33,615 nt of DNA from Candidatus Enterocloster excrementipullorum (GCA_019119575.1 DWWT01000064.1:1-33615), one strand, 5' to 3'; counted from the stretch's first letter, positions 1 through 8,857 are shown. The notes: generated by a model not told the origin, from the sequence alone. Program-made: numbers and translations.

Positions 1-903
1 GCCGTCCTGCAGATCGAGCTTTCCGGGGAAGCGGAGTATCTGCAGTTTTTAAAGGAATACAACCTGACGGACGGCCCTCTGCGCGCCGACACGCTGATTA
101 TCAAAAAGGAGCCGGGCTATCGCGTCCAAAAGAACATCGGGCGGATTTTCCGGCGGTTCAATATTGTGGAATACAAAAATCCCTGGGAGAGCCTCACGGT
201 GCGCACGTACTACCAGGCGGTGAGCTACGCCTCGGTTCTTCAGTCCCGCACGGAGCGGGAGGACGCGGTTCTGCCGGAGGATATCACGCTGACCCTGGTG
301 GGAAACCATTATCCCCGAAAGCTTTTTCGTTTCTTGAAGAAATTTTACGGGGCGCGGGTCGAGCAGGCGTTCCCCGGCATCTACTATGTGGAAGGGGCCG
401 TGTTTCCCACCCAGGTAATCATCCAGAAGGAACTGCCTGGGGAGGAGAATGTGTGGATGAGCCGTCTGCGGCAGGACCTGGAGATGGAGGCGGACGTACC
501 GGCGCTCGCCATGGCGTACCGTGGGAAGGAAGAGAATCCCCTCTATAGTGAGGCCATGGATCTGATAGTAACCGCCAACTGGGAGTTATATAAGGAGAGT
601 GAGAAAATGTGCAATGCATTGAATGAACTGTTTGCGGAGAAGATGGAGCGGGAGAGAGTAAAGGGTCTGACCGAGGGCGAAAAGCGAGGGCTGGCCGAGG
701 GCGAACGGAAGGGCCGTGCGGAAGGCGAACAGAAAGGCCGCGGCCTGTCCGTGCTGGCGCTTTTGGAAGAGCTGGGGCAGATCCCGTCCTCCCTGCGGGA
801 GAAGATCATGTCGCAGCAGGATGCCAATGTGCTGACAGACTGGCTGAAGGCGGCTGCCGCCGCGTCCAGCCTGGAGGATTTTAGGAAAGCGGCGAAGCTT
901 TAA
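1..903 (+). CDS. Rpn/PD-(D/E)XK nuclease-like protein, 5' end outside window
   Basis: The frame is open from base 1 and ends at TAA 901-903, so the gene starts upstream; the GTG at 166 is an internal Val codon. Visible are LRADTLIIKK, then an EYKNPWESL block. This Asp followed by E-x-K fits the metal-binding core of the PD-(D/E)XK fold as found in Rpn-type (recombination-promoting nuclease, transposase_31-like) proteins common in Clostridia. The C-terminal third is a charged Glu/Gly/Lys/Arg helix built from repeats such as GLAEGERKGRAEGEQKGR (about codons 220-245), a usual tail of this family. Rpn proteins are thought to be DNA endonucleases; no transposon ends are visible here. Family call is from motif layout and tail; the function in this strain is inferred. 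Confidence 0.72.
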   Translation, partial: AVLQIELSGEAEYLQFLKEYNLTDGPLRADTLIIKKEPGYRVQKNIGRIFRRFNIVEYKNPWESLTVRTYYQAVSYASVLQSRTEREDAVLPEDITLTLVGNHYPRKLFRFLKKFYGARVEQAFPGIYYVEGAVFPTQVIIQKELPGEENVWMSRLRQDLEMEADVPALAMAYRGKEENPLYSEAMDLIVTANWELYKESEKMCNALNELFAEKMERERVKGLTEGEKRGLAEGERKGRAEGEQKGRGLSVLALLEELGQIPSSLREKIMSQQDANVLTDWLKAAAAASSLEDFRKAAKL

Positions 904-951
904 GAAGTGTTTTGGAGCGGATTTGGGAAAATTGCCGCTGAAAGAAAAGCA

Positions 952-980
952 TTGCAAAATGCCTGCTGCAATTTTATACT
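952..980 (+). promoter_or_regulatory. Sigma-A promoter of nadE run
   Basis: TTGCAA (952-957), a 17-nt spacer and TATACT (975-980) lie 31 nt before the nadE start, followed by a GGAGGA ribosome site near 1001-1006. Spacing and both hexamers fit a vegetative promoter. Confidence 0.7.
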
Positions 981-1011
981 ATAAAAAATAACAGACAGAC
1001 GGAGGAACAGC

Positions 1012-2958
1012 ATGAGAGAGGGATTTATTCGGGCTGCCGCCGCCACTCCCAAGGTGCGGGTGGCAGACCCACAGTATAATGCGGAACGAGTGATTGAGCT
1101 GATGGAAGAGGGCTTTAAGCGGGGCGTAAAGATTATGGTATTTCCGGAGCTCTGCCTGACGGCCTACACCTGCGGAGATTTGTTCTTGCAGGCATCCCTT
1201 CTGGAAAAGGCCAGGGAGAGCTTGAAAAAGCTCCTGGAGGCTTCTGCGGGGAAGGACATGCTTGTATTTGCGGGTCTTCCCTGGGAGAAGGACGGAAAGC
1301 TTTACAACGTGTCTGCCGCAGTGAAGGATGGGGAGCTTCTGGGACTGATTCCCAAGAAAAATCTGCCCAATTATTCCGAGTTCTATGAGGCGCGCCATTT
1401 CTGCCCGGGAAGCAGCGTGCCGGAGACGGCGGATTGGGAGGGGAAAAAGGTTCCCATGGGAGCAAACCTTCTGTTCCGGTGCGTCAGCGTGCCGGGGCTC
1501 GTGGTGGCCGGAGAAATCTGCGAGGATCTGTGGGTTCCCTGCCCACCCAGCATTTCCCACGCCATGGCGGGCGCCACTCTCATTGTGAACTGCTCTGCCA
1601 GCGATGAGACCACGGGCAAGGACGCCTACCGCCATGAGCTGGTGTGCAGCCAGTCCGCCCGCTTGGTCTGCGGCTATATCTATGCCAATGCGGGGGAGGG
1701 GGAGTCTACCCAGGATCTGGTATTCGGCGGTCAGAACATCATTGCGGAGAATGGAAACTGCCTGGTGGAGTCCCGTCGCTTTGTAAATGAGTGCATCTGC
1801 GCGGATATTGACCTCGCCCGCTTAGACAGTGAGCGCAGGCGGATGAATACTTTCCCCTCACCGGATACGTACCGGAGGGAGCAGGGATATGAGACGGTGG
1901 ATTTCGCGTTTTGCACCGGGGAGGATGAGAAGGACGGGAACCGGATTCTCCGGTATATTGACCCGTCTCCCTTTGTGCCGGGAGATGCGGGACGCCGCAG
2001 GAAGCGCTGCGAGGAGATTCTGTCCATCCAGGCCATGGGCTTAAAGAAGCGGCTGGAGCACACGGGCTGCGGCCATGCGGTGGTCGGCCTTTCCGGCGGG
2101 CTGGATTCCACGCTGGCCCTCCTTGTGACGGTGCGGGCATTTGACCTTTTAAAGCTTCCGAGAAATCAGATTCACTGCGTGACCATGCCCTGCTTCGGCA
2201 CCACGGACCGCACCTACCAGAACGCCTGCGCCATCGCAAAGGGCGTGGGGGCGGATCTTCGTGAGATCAATATCCGGGAGGCTGTGACAAAGCATTTTGC
2301 CGATATCGGACAGGATATGAATACGCACGATGTGACCTATGAGAACAGCCAGGCCAGGGAGCGCACCCAGGTTCTCATGGACATTGCCAATCAGCTGGGC
2401 GGCCTCGTGGTGGGAACCGGGGATATGTCGGAGCTGGCCCTGGGCTGGGCCACCTACAACGGCGACCACATGTCCATGTATGGGGTCAATGCTTCGGTGC
2501 CCAAAACCCTGGTGCGCCATCTGGTGCATTATTATGCGGATACCTGCGGGGACGAGGGCCTGGCGGCCGCCCTGCGGGATGTGCTGGATACCCCGGTGAG
2601 CCCGGAGCTTCTGCCGCCGGAGGACGGGAAAATTTCCCAGAAGACCGAGGATCTGGTGGGGCCCTATGAGCTTCACGATTTCTTCCTGTACCATGTGCTG
2701 CGCTTCGGCAGCAGCCCCCGCAGGGTATTTGCCCTGGGACAGCAGGCGTTTGAGGGCCGCTATGACAGGGAGACGATTCTCAAATGGCTGAAGGTATTTT
2801 ACCGGCGGTTTTTCAGCCAGCAGTTTAAGCGCTCCTGCCTGCCCGACGGTCCCAAGGTGGGATCCGCTGCCGTGTCCCCCAGAGGGGATCTCAGGATGCC
2901 CAGCGACGCCTCTTCCCGGCTGTGGCTGGAGGAGCTGGAAAAATTGGAGGCCAAATGA
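1012..2958 (+). CDS. nadE: Glutamine-dependent NAD+ synthetase
   Basis: Makes NAD+ from deamido-NAD+, ATP and glutamine in the cytoplasm, the last step of NAD synthesis. The 648-residue length matches the two-domain, glutamine-using form. The N-terminal nitrilase-type amidase domain shows the catalytic triad: Glu46 (FPELCLTAY), Lys115 (PKKNLPNY) and Cys170 (GEICEDLW). The C-terminal ATP-pyrophosphatase domain carries the SGGLDS loop at 361-366. ATG 1012 follows GGAGGA with 5-6 nt spacing. It is first in a tight rightward run; its TGA overlaps the ATG of the next gene (ATGA at 2955-2958), so translation is probably coupled. Confidence 0.96.
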   Translation: MREGFIRAAAATPKVRVADPQYNAERVIELMEEGFKRGVKIMVFPELCLTAYTCGDLFLQASLLEKARESLKKLLEASAGKDMLVFAGLPWEKDGKLYNVSAAVKDGELLGLIPKKNLPNYSEFYEARHFCPGSSVPETADWEGKKVPMGANLLFRCVSVPGLVVAGEICEDLWVPCPPSISHAMAGATLIVNCSASDETTGKDAYRHELVCSQSARLVCGYIYANAGEGESTQDLVFGGQNIIAENGNCLVESRRFVNECICADIDLARLDSERRRMNTFPSPDTYRREQGYETVDFAFCTGEDEKDGNRILRYIDPSPFVPGDAGRRRKRCEEILSIQAMGLKKRLEHTGCGHAVVGLSGGLDSTLALLVTVRAFDLLKLPRNQIHCVTMPCFGTTDRTYQNACAIAKGVGADLREINIREAVTKHFADIGQDMNTHDVTYENSQARERTQVLMDIANQLGGLVVGTGDMSELALGWATYNGDHMSMYGVNASVPKTLVRHLVHYYADTCGDEGLAAALRDVLDTPVSPELLPPEDGKISQKTEDLVGPYELHDFFLYHVLRFGSSPRRVFALGQQAFEGRYDRETILKWLKVFYRRFFSQQFKRSCLPDGPKVGSAAVSPRGDLRMPSDASSRLWLEELEKLEAK

Positions 2959-3749
2959 TAAACAGTGTGTCAAATAAACAGGTTCGGCGGGCGGTGCAGC
3001 TCGCCGGAAAGGCAAAGGCCAGGCGGGAGGAAGGCCTCTTTGTGGCGGAGGGGCTTCGCATGTGCCGGGAGTGCGCGCCGGATCAGGTGGAGATTCTCTA
3101 CGTGACAGAGGAGTTTGCGTCCGGGGAGGAGAACCGGCGGTGGCTGTCCTCCTACCGGTATGAGACGGTGTCGGAGGCGGTCATGAAGGCCATGGCGGAC
3201 ACCAAAACGCCCCAGGGCGTGCTGGGGCTGGTGCGCCAGCCGGTATGGAGCCTGTCGGATATCCTGGGACGGGAGCGGCCTATGATCCTGGTGCTGGAGA
3301 CAATCCAGGATCCCGGGAACCTGGGAACCCTGCTTCGGGCAGGAGAGGGGGCGGGCATCACCGGCCTTGTCATGAACCGGGAGACAGCGGATATATTTAA
3401 TCCCAAGGTGATCCGCTCCACCATGGGATCCCTTCTCCGAGTTCCCTTTGTATATGTGGATGATTTGAAAGCCGCGTGCCGGAAGATGCAGGATATGGGC
3501 ATCCGGCTTTTTGCCGCGCATTTGAAGGCTGTGCATAATTATGAGCAGGCGGATTATACTGGGAGTACAGGCTTTTTGATTGGAAATGAGGCAAACGGAC
3601 TCTCCCGGGAGATCACCGCCCTGGCGGACAGCCTCATAAAAATTCCCATGGCGGGACGGGTGGAATCCCTGAATGCCGCCATTGCCGCCTCCGTGCTGAT
3701 GTTTGAGGCGGCCAGGCAGAGGAGGGCCTGTGGAGAGGAGAATGCGTGA
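2955..3749 (+). CDS. SpoU/TrmH-family RNA 2'-O-methyltransferase
   Basis: Predicted SAM-dependent ribose 2'-O-methyltransferase acting on 23S rRNA (RlmB-like) or tRNA. The 264-residue protein has an N-terminal substrate-binding part (KQVRRAVQLAGKAKARREEG, then FVAEGLRMC) and a C-terminal SPOUT knot with all three motifs: ETIQDPGNLGTLLRAGEG (about 115-132), STMGSLLRVPF (155-165) and LIGNEANGLS plus IPMAGRVESLN ending at Asn240. A GTG at 2922 is in frame, but ATG 2955 overlaps the nadE stop and has a GGAGG just upstream, so it is preferred. The RNA target cannot be told from sequence. The next gene starts inside its stop codon. Confidence 0.9.
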   Translation: MINSVSNKQVRRAVQLAGKAKARREEGLFVAEGLRMCRECAPDQVEILYVTEEFASGEENRRWLSSYRYETVSEAVMKAMADTKTPQGVLGLVRQPVWSLSDILGRERPMILVLETIQDPGNLGTLLRAGEGAGITGLVMNRETADIFNPKVIRSTMGSLLRVPFVYVDDLKAACRKMQDMGIRLFAAHLKAVHNYEQADYTGSTGFLIGNEANGLSREITALADSLIKIPMAGRVESLNAAIAASVLMFEAARQRRACGEENA

Positions 3750-4159
3750 TGGCGTGGCTTTTTTTATTCCTTTGTTTTCTGGGCCTGGAGCTTTTTGCCG
3801 GCTGCCTGGTTTCCCTGTGGTTCTGCGCGGGCTGCCTGGGAGCGTGGCTGGGAGGACTTGCGGGCGTAAGCTTTGAGGGCCAGCTGGCCCTCTTTGTGGC
3901 TCTGTCCTTTCTGGCGCTGATCCTTCTGCGGCCCGCGGCCTTTTGGATTGCGGATGTGCGGTCCCGCGGGCGTGGGATGTTCAGGCGCGGGGCGTCCGGG
4001 CGTGGGATGTTCAGGCACGGGGAGCCCCGGCACGGGATATTCAGGCGCGGGGAGCGCGGCCGCCGGACAGATTCCGGCCGCATAGAATTTTGCCGCATAG
4101 AGCCCGGGCGGACAGATTCCGGCCGCGCGGAAGGAGGGGACCATGGAGCTTCGGCTTGA
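3749..4159 (+). CDS. NfeD-like membrane protein with repeat-derived basic tail
   Basis: A 136-residue protein. Residues 1-70 form two or three hydrophobic segments in the pattern of NfeD-like proteins (MAWLFLFLCFLGLELFAG; a middle LWFCAGCLGAWLGGLAG; then LALILLRPAAFW), normally followed by a cytoplasmic OB-fold. Here no OB-fold is seen. From residue 74 there are three 10-residue repeats, GRGMFRRGAS, GRGMFRHGEP and RHGIFRRGER, then RTDSGR twice. The tail is strongly basic and comes from DNA tandem repeats at 3967-4056 and 4065-4126. ATG 3749 is chosen over GTG 3746 because GGAGAGGAG ends 8 nt before it. The gene overlaps the previous stop by 1 nt and the next gene by 17 nt. Loss of the OB domain by repeat expansion is an inference. 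Confidence 0.6.
   Translation: MAWLFLFLCFLGLELFAGCLVSLWFCAGCLGAWLGGLAGVSFEGQLALFVALSFLALILLRPAAFWIADVRSRGRGMFRRGASGRGMFRHGEPRHGIFRRGERGRRTDSGRIEFCRIEPGRTDSGRAEGGDHGASA
3967..4056 (+). repeat. Three 30-bp tandem repeats in NfeD-like gene
   Basis: Units at 3967-3996, 3997-4026 and 4027-4056 share the core GGGATGTTCAGGC with few differences (third copy GGGATATTCAGGC). The period is a multiple of three, so copy changes keep the frame. Confidence 0.9.
4065..4126 (+). repeat. 17-bp direct repeat pair
   Basis: GGACAGATTCCGGCCGC occurs at 4065-4081 and again at 4110-4126, 45 bp apart and in the same frame. CCGCATAG is also doubled between them (4079-4086, 4093-4100). Together they encode the end of the NfeD-like tail. 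Confidence 0.9.
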
Positions 4160-5297
4160 CAGGAACAAGACATATGGGCTGGTGCTGGAGGGAGGGGGAG
4201 CCCGGGGCGCCTATCAGATCGGGGCCTGGAGGGCTCTCAAGGAGGCGGGCATCGCTATATCCGGCATTGCCGGAACATCTGTGGGGGCATTAAACGGAGC
4301 TCTTGTCTGCATGGACGACCTGGAGCGTGCGGAGCGGATTTGGAAAAATATCCGCTGGTCCCATGTGATGGATGTGGATGATAAGCTGATGGAGGCGGCC
4401 AGAAAGATGCGGATTCCCGTGCGCCGCCCTTCGGCCGGCGATCCTCCGGACGGCCATGCCTCCGGGCTGGTTCTGGGAAAGGTTTTGGGAGAAGCCGGAC
4501 GGATTATCCGCACCGGCGGTTTTGACGTCACGCCTCTGCGAAGGCTTATCGAGGGGGCTGTGGACGAGGAGCGCATCCGCAGCTCCGGGCGGGAGCTGTA
4601 CGCAGTGACGTATTCCCTGACGGACCACTGTCCTCTGGTTGTGGATATCTGCGGCCTGCCGGACGGGGAGATGGCCCAGATGCTCATGGCCAGCGCTTAT
4701 CTGGCAGGCTTTAAGCGGGAGAAAATCGGTGGGAAATATTATTCCGACGGCTGCAGGGCCAACAATGTGCCGGTAGACGTGCTCATAGACCGGGGATACA
4801 AGGACATCATTGTGATCCGCATTTACGGCCCGGGAGTGGATGCAGAGAAGCATTTGAAGGTTCCCGAAGATGTGAATCTTTATCATATCGCCCCTCGGAC
4901 GAGTCTGGGAGGCATTCTGGAGTTTGACGGGAAAAAGGCCCGGCGCAATATGGCATTGGGATATTTCGACGGCCTGCGGATGCTGTACGGCCTTTCGGGC
5001 AGGCGCTATTATCTGGATGTTCCCGCCGGGGAGGCATACTACTGCCGCCGCCTGGCAAAAGAGGCCGGCCTGCTGGCCCGTCTTCTGGGGGAGAGAGAAG
5101 GGGGCAGTGCCCGTTATTATACGGAGGAGCTTTTTCCCAAATTGGCGCGGGAGCTGCGGCTGGGAAGGGACTGGGATTACAGGGAGCTGTATCTGGGGAT
5201 CCTTGAAAGGCTGGCTGCGGAGCGGGGCGCGGGGAGACTGCGGGTATATGGGCTGAAGGAATTTTGGGAGAGAGCGGCGGGCGGGCCGAGGCATTAA
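4143..5297 (+). CDS. Patatin-like phospholipase (RssA type)
   Basis: Predicted serine acyl hydrolase acting on phospholipid or lysophospholipid, with no signal peptide. The 384-residue protein has the oxyanion-hole loop EGGGARGAYQIG (16-27), the nucleophile elbow GTSVGA with Ser46, and the Asp of the catalytic dyad in YSDGC (Asp202). In most relatives that Asp is followed by Gly-Gly/Ala; here it is Gly-Cys. ATG 4143 has GGAAGGAGGGGA just upstream and lies within the last codons of the NfeD-like gene, so the two are likely translated together. The C-terminal ~120 residues are charged and not recognised. The substrate is unknown. Confidence 0.87.
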   Translation: MELRLDRNKTYGLVLEGGGARGAYQIGAWRALKEAGIAISGIAGTSVGALNGALVCMDDLERAERIWKNIRWSHVMDVDDKLMEAARKMRIPVRRPSAGDPPDGHASGLVLGKVLGEAGRIIRTGGFDVTPLRRLIEGAVDEERIRSSGRELYAVTYSLTDHCPLVVDICGLPDGEMAQMLMASAYLAGFKREKIGGKYYSDGCRANNVPVDVLIDRGYKDIIVIRIYGPGVDAEKHLKVPEDVNLYHIAPRTSLGGILEFDGKKARRNMALGYFDGLRMLYGLSGRRYYLDVPAGEAYYCRRLAKEAGLLARLLGEREGGSARYYTEELFPKLARELRLGRDWDYRELYLGILERLAAERGAGRLRVYGLKEFWERAAGGPRH

Positions 5298-5326
5298 AGA
5301 CCGTGAGGGGACGGAGCCTCCCGCTC

Positions 5327-5355
5327 TTGACAGTTCTTTTGTAATATAGTATATT
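5327..5355 (+). promoter_or_regulatory. Sigma-A promoter of ornithine carbamoyltransferase
   Basis: TTGACA (5327-5332), 17 nt, TATATT (5350-5355): near-consensus. The predicted start of transcription near 5362 leaves a leader of about 105 nt. Confidence 0.8.
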
Positions 5356-5356
5356 A

Positions 5357-5380
5357 TGCATAAAGTTGCATAAATATTAA
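5357..5380 (+). promoter_or_regulatory. Candidate ArgR operator (two overlapping ARG boxes)
   Basis: TGCATAAATATTAA at 5367-5380 agrees with the general ARG-box pattern TGAATWWWWATTCA at 12 of 14 places, and TGCATAAAGTTGCA at 5357-5370 at about 10 of 14. They cover the predicted transcription start, where an ArgR-type repressor would block initiation, and the downstream gene is an arginine-pathway gene. The arginine repressor gene itself is not in the window. Confidence 0.55.
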
Positions 5381-5467
5381 TATTGGCCGGAACGGGGCGC
5401 GCGGATGGCGGGAATGGATTTCGTATACGCTCGCTGATGTATCCGCGGAAAGGAGAGTAACACAGCT

Positions 5468-6457
5468 ATGAATTTAAAGGGAAGGAATTTTCTGACACTG
5501 AAAGATTATACAAAGGAGGAGATTACATATCTGCTGGATTTGGCGGCGGAGCTGAAGGAGAAAAAGAAGAAAGGCATCCCGGTGGACTGCTTGAAGGGGA
5601 AAAACGTAGCCCTTATTTTTGAGAAGACAAGCACCAGAACCCGCTGCGCTTTTGAGGTGGCGGCCCATGATTTGGGGATGGGCACCACCTATCTTGACCC
5701 GTCAGGCTCCCAGATCGGGAAGAAGGAGAGCATCGCGGATACGGCGCGGGTTCTGGGCCGTATGTATGAGGGAATTGAGTACCGGGGCTTCGGCCAGGAG
5801 ATTGTAGAGGAACTTGCCAAATACGCCGGGGTTCCTGTGTGGAACGGGCTGACGAATGAGGATCATCCCACCCAGATGCTGGCGGATCTCCTGACGATCC
5901 GGGAGCACCTGGGACATTTGATGGGAGTGAAGCTTGTATATATGGGGGATGCGCGCTATAATATGGGTAACTCCCTGATGATTGCCTGCGCCAAGATGGG
6001 CATGCACTTTGTGGCCTGCGCCCCTGAGAAGTATTTTCCGGACAAGGCGCTGGTGGAGGAGTGCCGTGCCTTTGCGGCCGAAAGCGGCGGCTCCGTCACC
6101 CTGACGGAGGATGTGGCCCGGGCAGTTGAGGGAGCGGATGTGATCGACACGGATGTGTGGGTATCCATGGGCGAGCCGGATGAGGTATGGGAAGAGCGGA
6201 TCCGGGAGCTTACGCCCTACAAGGTGACAAAGGAAGTGATGGAGGCCGCAGGGCCCCAGGCGATCTTCCTTCACTGCCTGCCCGCCTTCCACGATCTGAA
6301 GACAAAGATAGGAAAAGAGATGGGCGAGCGGTTCGGCATTTCCGATATGGAGGTGACGGACGAGGTGTTTGAGTCCGACAGATCCGTGGTTTTTGACGAG
6401 GCGGAGAACCGGATGCACACCATCAAGGCGGTTATGCTCGCCACCTTAGGAGATTGA
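5468..6457 (+). CDS. argF: Ornithine carbamoyltransferase
   Basis: Joins carbamoyl phosphate and ornithine to citrulline in arginine synthesis, or runs backwards in arginine breakdown. The 329-residue protein shows the carbamoyl-phosphate site STRTR (55-59), HPTQ (133-136) and the ornithine-site HCLP (269-272), in the longer HCLPAFHD form typical of E. coli ArgI/ArgF and many ArcB proteins. Sequence alone does not separate argF from arcB. The candidate ArgR boxes at its promoter and the lack of arcA or arcC nearby favour the synthetic role, though ArgR can also activate catabolic genes. AGGAGAG lies about 11 nt before ATG 5468. It probably leads the run of genes to 9754. Confidence 0.93.
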   Translation: MNLKGRNFLTLKDYTKEEITYLLDLAAELKEKKKKGIPVDCLKGKNVALIFEKTSTRTRCAFEVAAHDLGMGTTYLDPSGSQIGKKESIADTARVLGRMYEGIEYRGFGQEIVEELAKYAGVPVWNGLTNEDHPTQMLADLLTIREHLGHLMGVKLVYMGDARYNMGNSLMIACAKMGMHFVACAPEKYFPDKALVEECRAFAAESGGSVTLTEDVARAVEGADVIDTDVWVSMGEPDEVWEERIRELTPYKVTKEVMEAAGPQAIFLHCLPAFHDLKTKIGKEMGERFGISDMEVTDEVFESDRSVVFDEAENRMHTIKAVMLATLGD

Positions 6458-6461
6458 TTGT

Positions 6462-6764
6462 ATGCATGGACACAGAGGAAGGAGCGAGCGCCAGGGCGGC
6501 ATTTTTCTGGATGTGACCCATTTGATTCTGGGGATCGCCATTGTGGTTCTGGCGGTACTGTCGTTTATCAATCCGGAGGGAAACCTGATGCTGTTTCCTC
6601 TGGTATTTCTGCTGGCGGCGGTTTTGAATGCCGTCAGCAGTTTATTTCAGATTAAGACCCGGGGGAGGGACAAAAAGAAACTCCGACTGGGGCTTTTTCA
6701 GGCTCTGCTGGCCCTGGGGCTTTTTGCCCTGGGCGCGGTGAGCGGCATCAGCATCTGGCTTTAA
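6462..6764 (+). CDS. Small membrane protein, unknown function
   Basis: A 100-residue protein, not recognised beyond its shape. A short basic N-terminus is followed by three hydrophobic stretches at about 16-38 (THLILGIAIVVLAVLSFI), 43-62 (NLMLFPLVFLLAAVLNAVS) and 78-100, with a basic loop RGRDKKK between the last two. ATG 6462 is 4 nt after the carbamoyltransferase stop, with AGGAG about 8 nt upstream, and birA starts 10 nt after its end. It therefore sits in the operon, but its context gives no clear clue to its job. Confidence 0.75.
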   Translation: MHGHRGRSERQGGIFLDVTHLILGIAIVVLAVLSFINPEGNLMLFPLVFLLAAVLNAVSSLFQIKTRGRDKKKLRLGLFQALLALGLFALGAVSGISIWL

Positions 6765-6774
6765 GGGAGGAAAC

Positions 6775-7755
6775 ATGAAGGCGGAGATTTTGAAAATGTT
6801 AAAGGAGCGCCAGGGATTCGTGTCCGGGCAGGAGCTCAGCGATGGATTGGGCGTCTCCCGGACGGCTGTCTGGAAGGCGGTGAATCAGCTCAAAGCGGAG
6901 GGGTGGCAGATTGAGGCTGTTAGAAGCCAGGGCTACCGGCTCTTGGGGGAGGCGGATGTGATGACGTCCTCCGAGCTGGCCACTATGCTGGATACGGACT
7001 GGCTGGGGAAACGCCTGGCCTATTATGATGAGACGGACTCCACCAATGTTCAGGCGCGGAAGCTGGCGGAGAGTGGAGCGCCTCACGGAACCCTGGTGGC
7101 GGCGGACTGCCAGACTGCGGGAAAGGGCCGCCGCGGAAGATCCTGGTCCTCGCCAAAGGGGACAGGCATATGGATGAGTATTCTGCTCCGCCCCGCATTT
7201 TCCCCTGTCTGCGCCTCCATGCTTACCCTGGTGGCGGGGATGGCCGTGGCCCGGGGCATTGAGGAGGCCTGCGGCCTCCATCCCCTGATCAAATGGCCCA
7301 ATGACCTGGTGATTGACGGGAAAAAGATATGCGGCATCCTGACGGAGATGAGTACGGAGGATGAAGAGATCCGCTACGTGGTCATAGGGATAGGGATTAA
7401 TGTGAATAATGAGGAATTCCCGCCTGAGATACGGGACAAGGCCACATCCCTCCGGCTGGAATTGGGACGCAGCGTGCGCCGGAGCCCGGTGATTGCGGAG
7501 ACGGCCAGGGCCTTTGAGGAGTATTACGGGATATTCTGCAGATCCTGCGATATGTCGGGCCTGCGGCAGATGTACGACGGGCTTTTGGTGAACCGGGGAC
7601 GGCAGGTCTGCGTTCTGGATCCGAAGGGCTCCTATGAGGGGCAGGCTCTGGGGATCGATGATCAGGGAAGCCTTCTGGTGGAGCGGGAGGACGGCCGGGT
7701 GAGCCATGTGATCTCCGGCGAGGTTTCCGTGCGGGGGATATACGGGTATGTGTGA
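6775..7755 (+). CDS. birA: Biotin-protein ligase / biotin repressor
   Basis: Attaches biotin to the carrier protein of biotin-dependent carboxylases through biotinyl-AMP. The protein has 326 residues. Residues 1-60 form a winged helix (SGQELSDGLGVSRTAVWKAV), so this is the bifunctional class that can also repress biotin genes. The ligase core has the GKGRRGRSW loop (116-124, usually GRGRRGR) and KWPNDLVIDGKKICGIL (from 173). A C-terminal SH3-like domain follows (about 275-326). The start is ATG 6775 with GGAGG 4 nt upstream. No biotin genes or biotin operator were seen in the window, so repressor targets must lie elsewhere. It overlaps mutY by 8 nt. Confidence 0.95.
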   Translation: MKAEILKMLKERQGFVSGQELSDGLGVSRTAVWKAVNQLKAEGWQIEAVRSQGYRLLGEADVMTSSELATMLDTDWLGKRLAYYDETDSTNVQARKLAESGAPHGTLVAADCQTAGKGRRGRSWSSPKGTGIWMSILLRPAFSPVCASMLTLVAGMAVARGIEEACGLHPLIKWPNDLVIDGKKICGILTEMSTEDEEIRYVVIGIGINVNNEEFPPEIRDKATSLRLELGRSVRRSPVIAETARAFEEYYGIFCRSCDMSGLRQMYDGLLVNRGRQVCVLDPKGSYEGQALGIDDQGSLLVEREDGRVSHVISGEVSVRGIYGYV

Positions 7756-8815
7756 GAGGACAGAACGCCTGCGGGCGATGGAAGCGCCTCTTCTGGCCTG
7801 GTACCGCAGCAGGGCGCGTGTCCTGCCCTGGAGGGAGAATCGGGATCCTTACCGGATATGGGTGTCGGAGATCATGCTCCAGCAGACGCGGGTGGAGGCG
7901 GTGAAGCCGTATTTTGAGCGGTTCATGGAAGCATTCCCCGGGGTGAAGGATCTGGCGGAGGCGGAGGACGACCGTCTTATGAAAATGTGGGAGGGCCTGG
8001 GCTATTACAGCCGGGCCAGAAACTTAAAGGCAGCGGCCCGAATCATTGTGGACGAATACGGCGGCTGCCTTCCTGCATCCTTCGATGCGCTCAAGGGCCT
8101 TCCGGGAATCGGCAGTTATACGGCCGGAGCTGTTGCCTCCATTGCGTACGGCGTTCCCGTGCCGGCGGTGGACGGGAACGTGCTCCGGGTGGTGTCGCGG
8201 GTTCTGGGCGATCGGGAAGATATTAAAAAAGCTTCGGTGAAGGCGCGGCTGGAACGGGAGCTGGGCCGGGTGATCCCAACCTCGGAGCCGGGAAATTACA
8301 ACCAGGGGCTCTTTGAGGTGGGAGCGCTCGTCTGCGTTCCCGGGGGAGAACCGAAGTGCGGGGAATGCCCTCTGCATGCGCTCTGCCTCTCCGGGCAGAA
8401 CGGCTGGTGGAGGGAGATACCGGTAAAATCCGCCCCCAGGCCAAAGCGGGTGGAAGAGAGGACGGTGTTTCTCATTGAACAGGAGGAAAAAATCCTTATA
8501 AACAGGCGGCCTCCCAAGGGCCTTCTGGCTTCCCTTTATGAGCTTCCCAATGTGCTGGGACATATGGAGCAGGGGGAGGCGGCTGCCTTTTTAGGACTGC
8601 CGCTGCCGGATATCTGCAGCATAGAGCCGCTTCCCTCCGCCAGGCACGTATTTTCTCATGTGGAATGGCACATGATTGCCTACCGGCTGGTGCTTTCCCG
8701 GGAGGCGCCGAAGCCTCGGCCGTTTTCCAGTGCGTTTATGGCAGACCGGGAGGCGCTGAAGCGGGAGTACGCCCTTCCCAGCGCTTTTGCGGCTTACAGA
8801 AAGCTCATTGGATAG
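7748..8815 (+). CDS. mutY: Adenine DNA glycosylase
   Basis: Removes adenine paired with 8-oxoguanine, preventing G-to-T changes. The 355-residue protein shows catalytic Glu41 (SEIMLQQTRVEAV), the helix-hairpin-helix LKGLPGIGSYTAG and catalytic Asp142 (VDGNVLRV). A [4Fe-4S] loop has four Cys in CVPGGEPKCGECPLHALC. The C-terminal NUDIX-like domain that checks for 8-oxoG is present (from about 240, including HVFSHVEWHM). ATG 7748 lies inside the end of birA. Family-typical length; no oddities. Confidence 0.94.
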   Translation: MCERTERLRAMEAPLLAWYRSRARVLPWRENRDPYRIWVSEIMLQQTRVEAVKPYFERFMEAFPGVKDLAEAEDDRLMKMWEGLGYYSRARNLKAAARIIVDEYGGCLPASFDALKGLPGIGSYTAGAVASIAYGVPVPAVDGNVLRVVSRVLGDREDIKKASVKARLERELGRVIPTSEPGNYNQGLFEVGALVCVPGGEPKCGECPLHALCLSGQNGWWREIPVKSAPRPKRVEERTVFLIEQEEKILINRRPPKGLLASLYELPNVLGHMEQGEAAAFLGLPLPDICSIEPLPSARHVFSHVEWHMIAYRLVLSREAPKPRPFSSAFMADREALKREYALPSAFAAYRKLIG

Positions 8816-8857
8816 GACGGGAAAAAATGGATACACTGGAAGGAGAGGCGCAAAAGA

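Noticed and set aside
166..903. Complete gene starting at GTG 166
   Set aside because: The same frame is open to base 1 and the upstream codons contain conserved-looking Rpn sequence (LRADTLIIKK), so the gene is cut by the window edge.
4290..5294. Long open frame (334 codons) on the minus strand opposite the patatin-like gene
   Set aside because: The plus-strand gene has all family motifs; the minus frame is a composition shadow in GC-rich DNA with Pro/Arg/His-rich product and no ribosome site.
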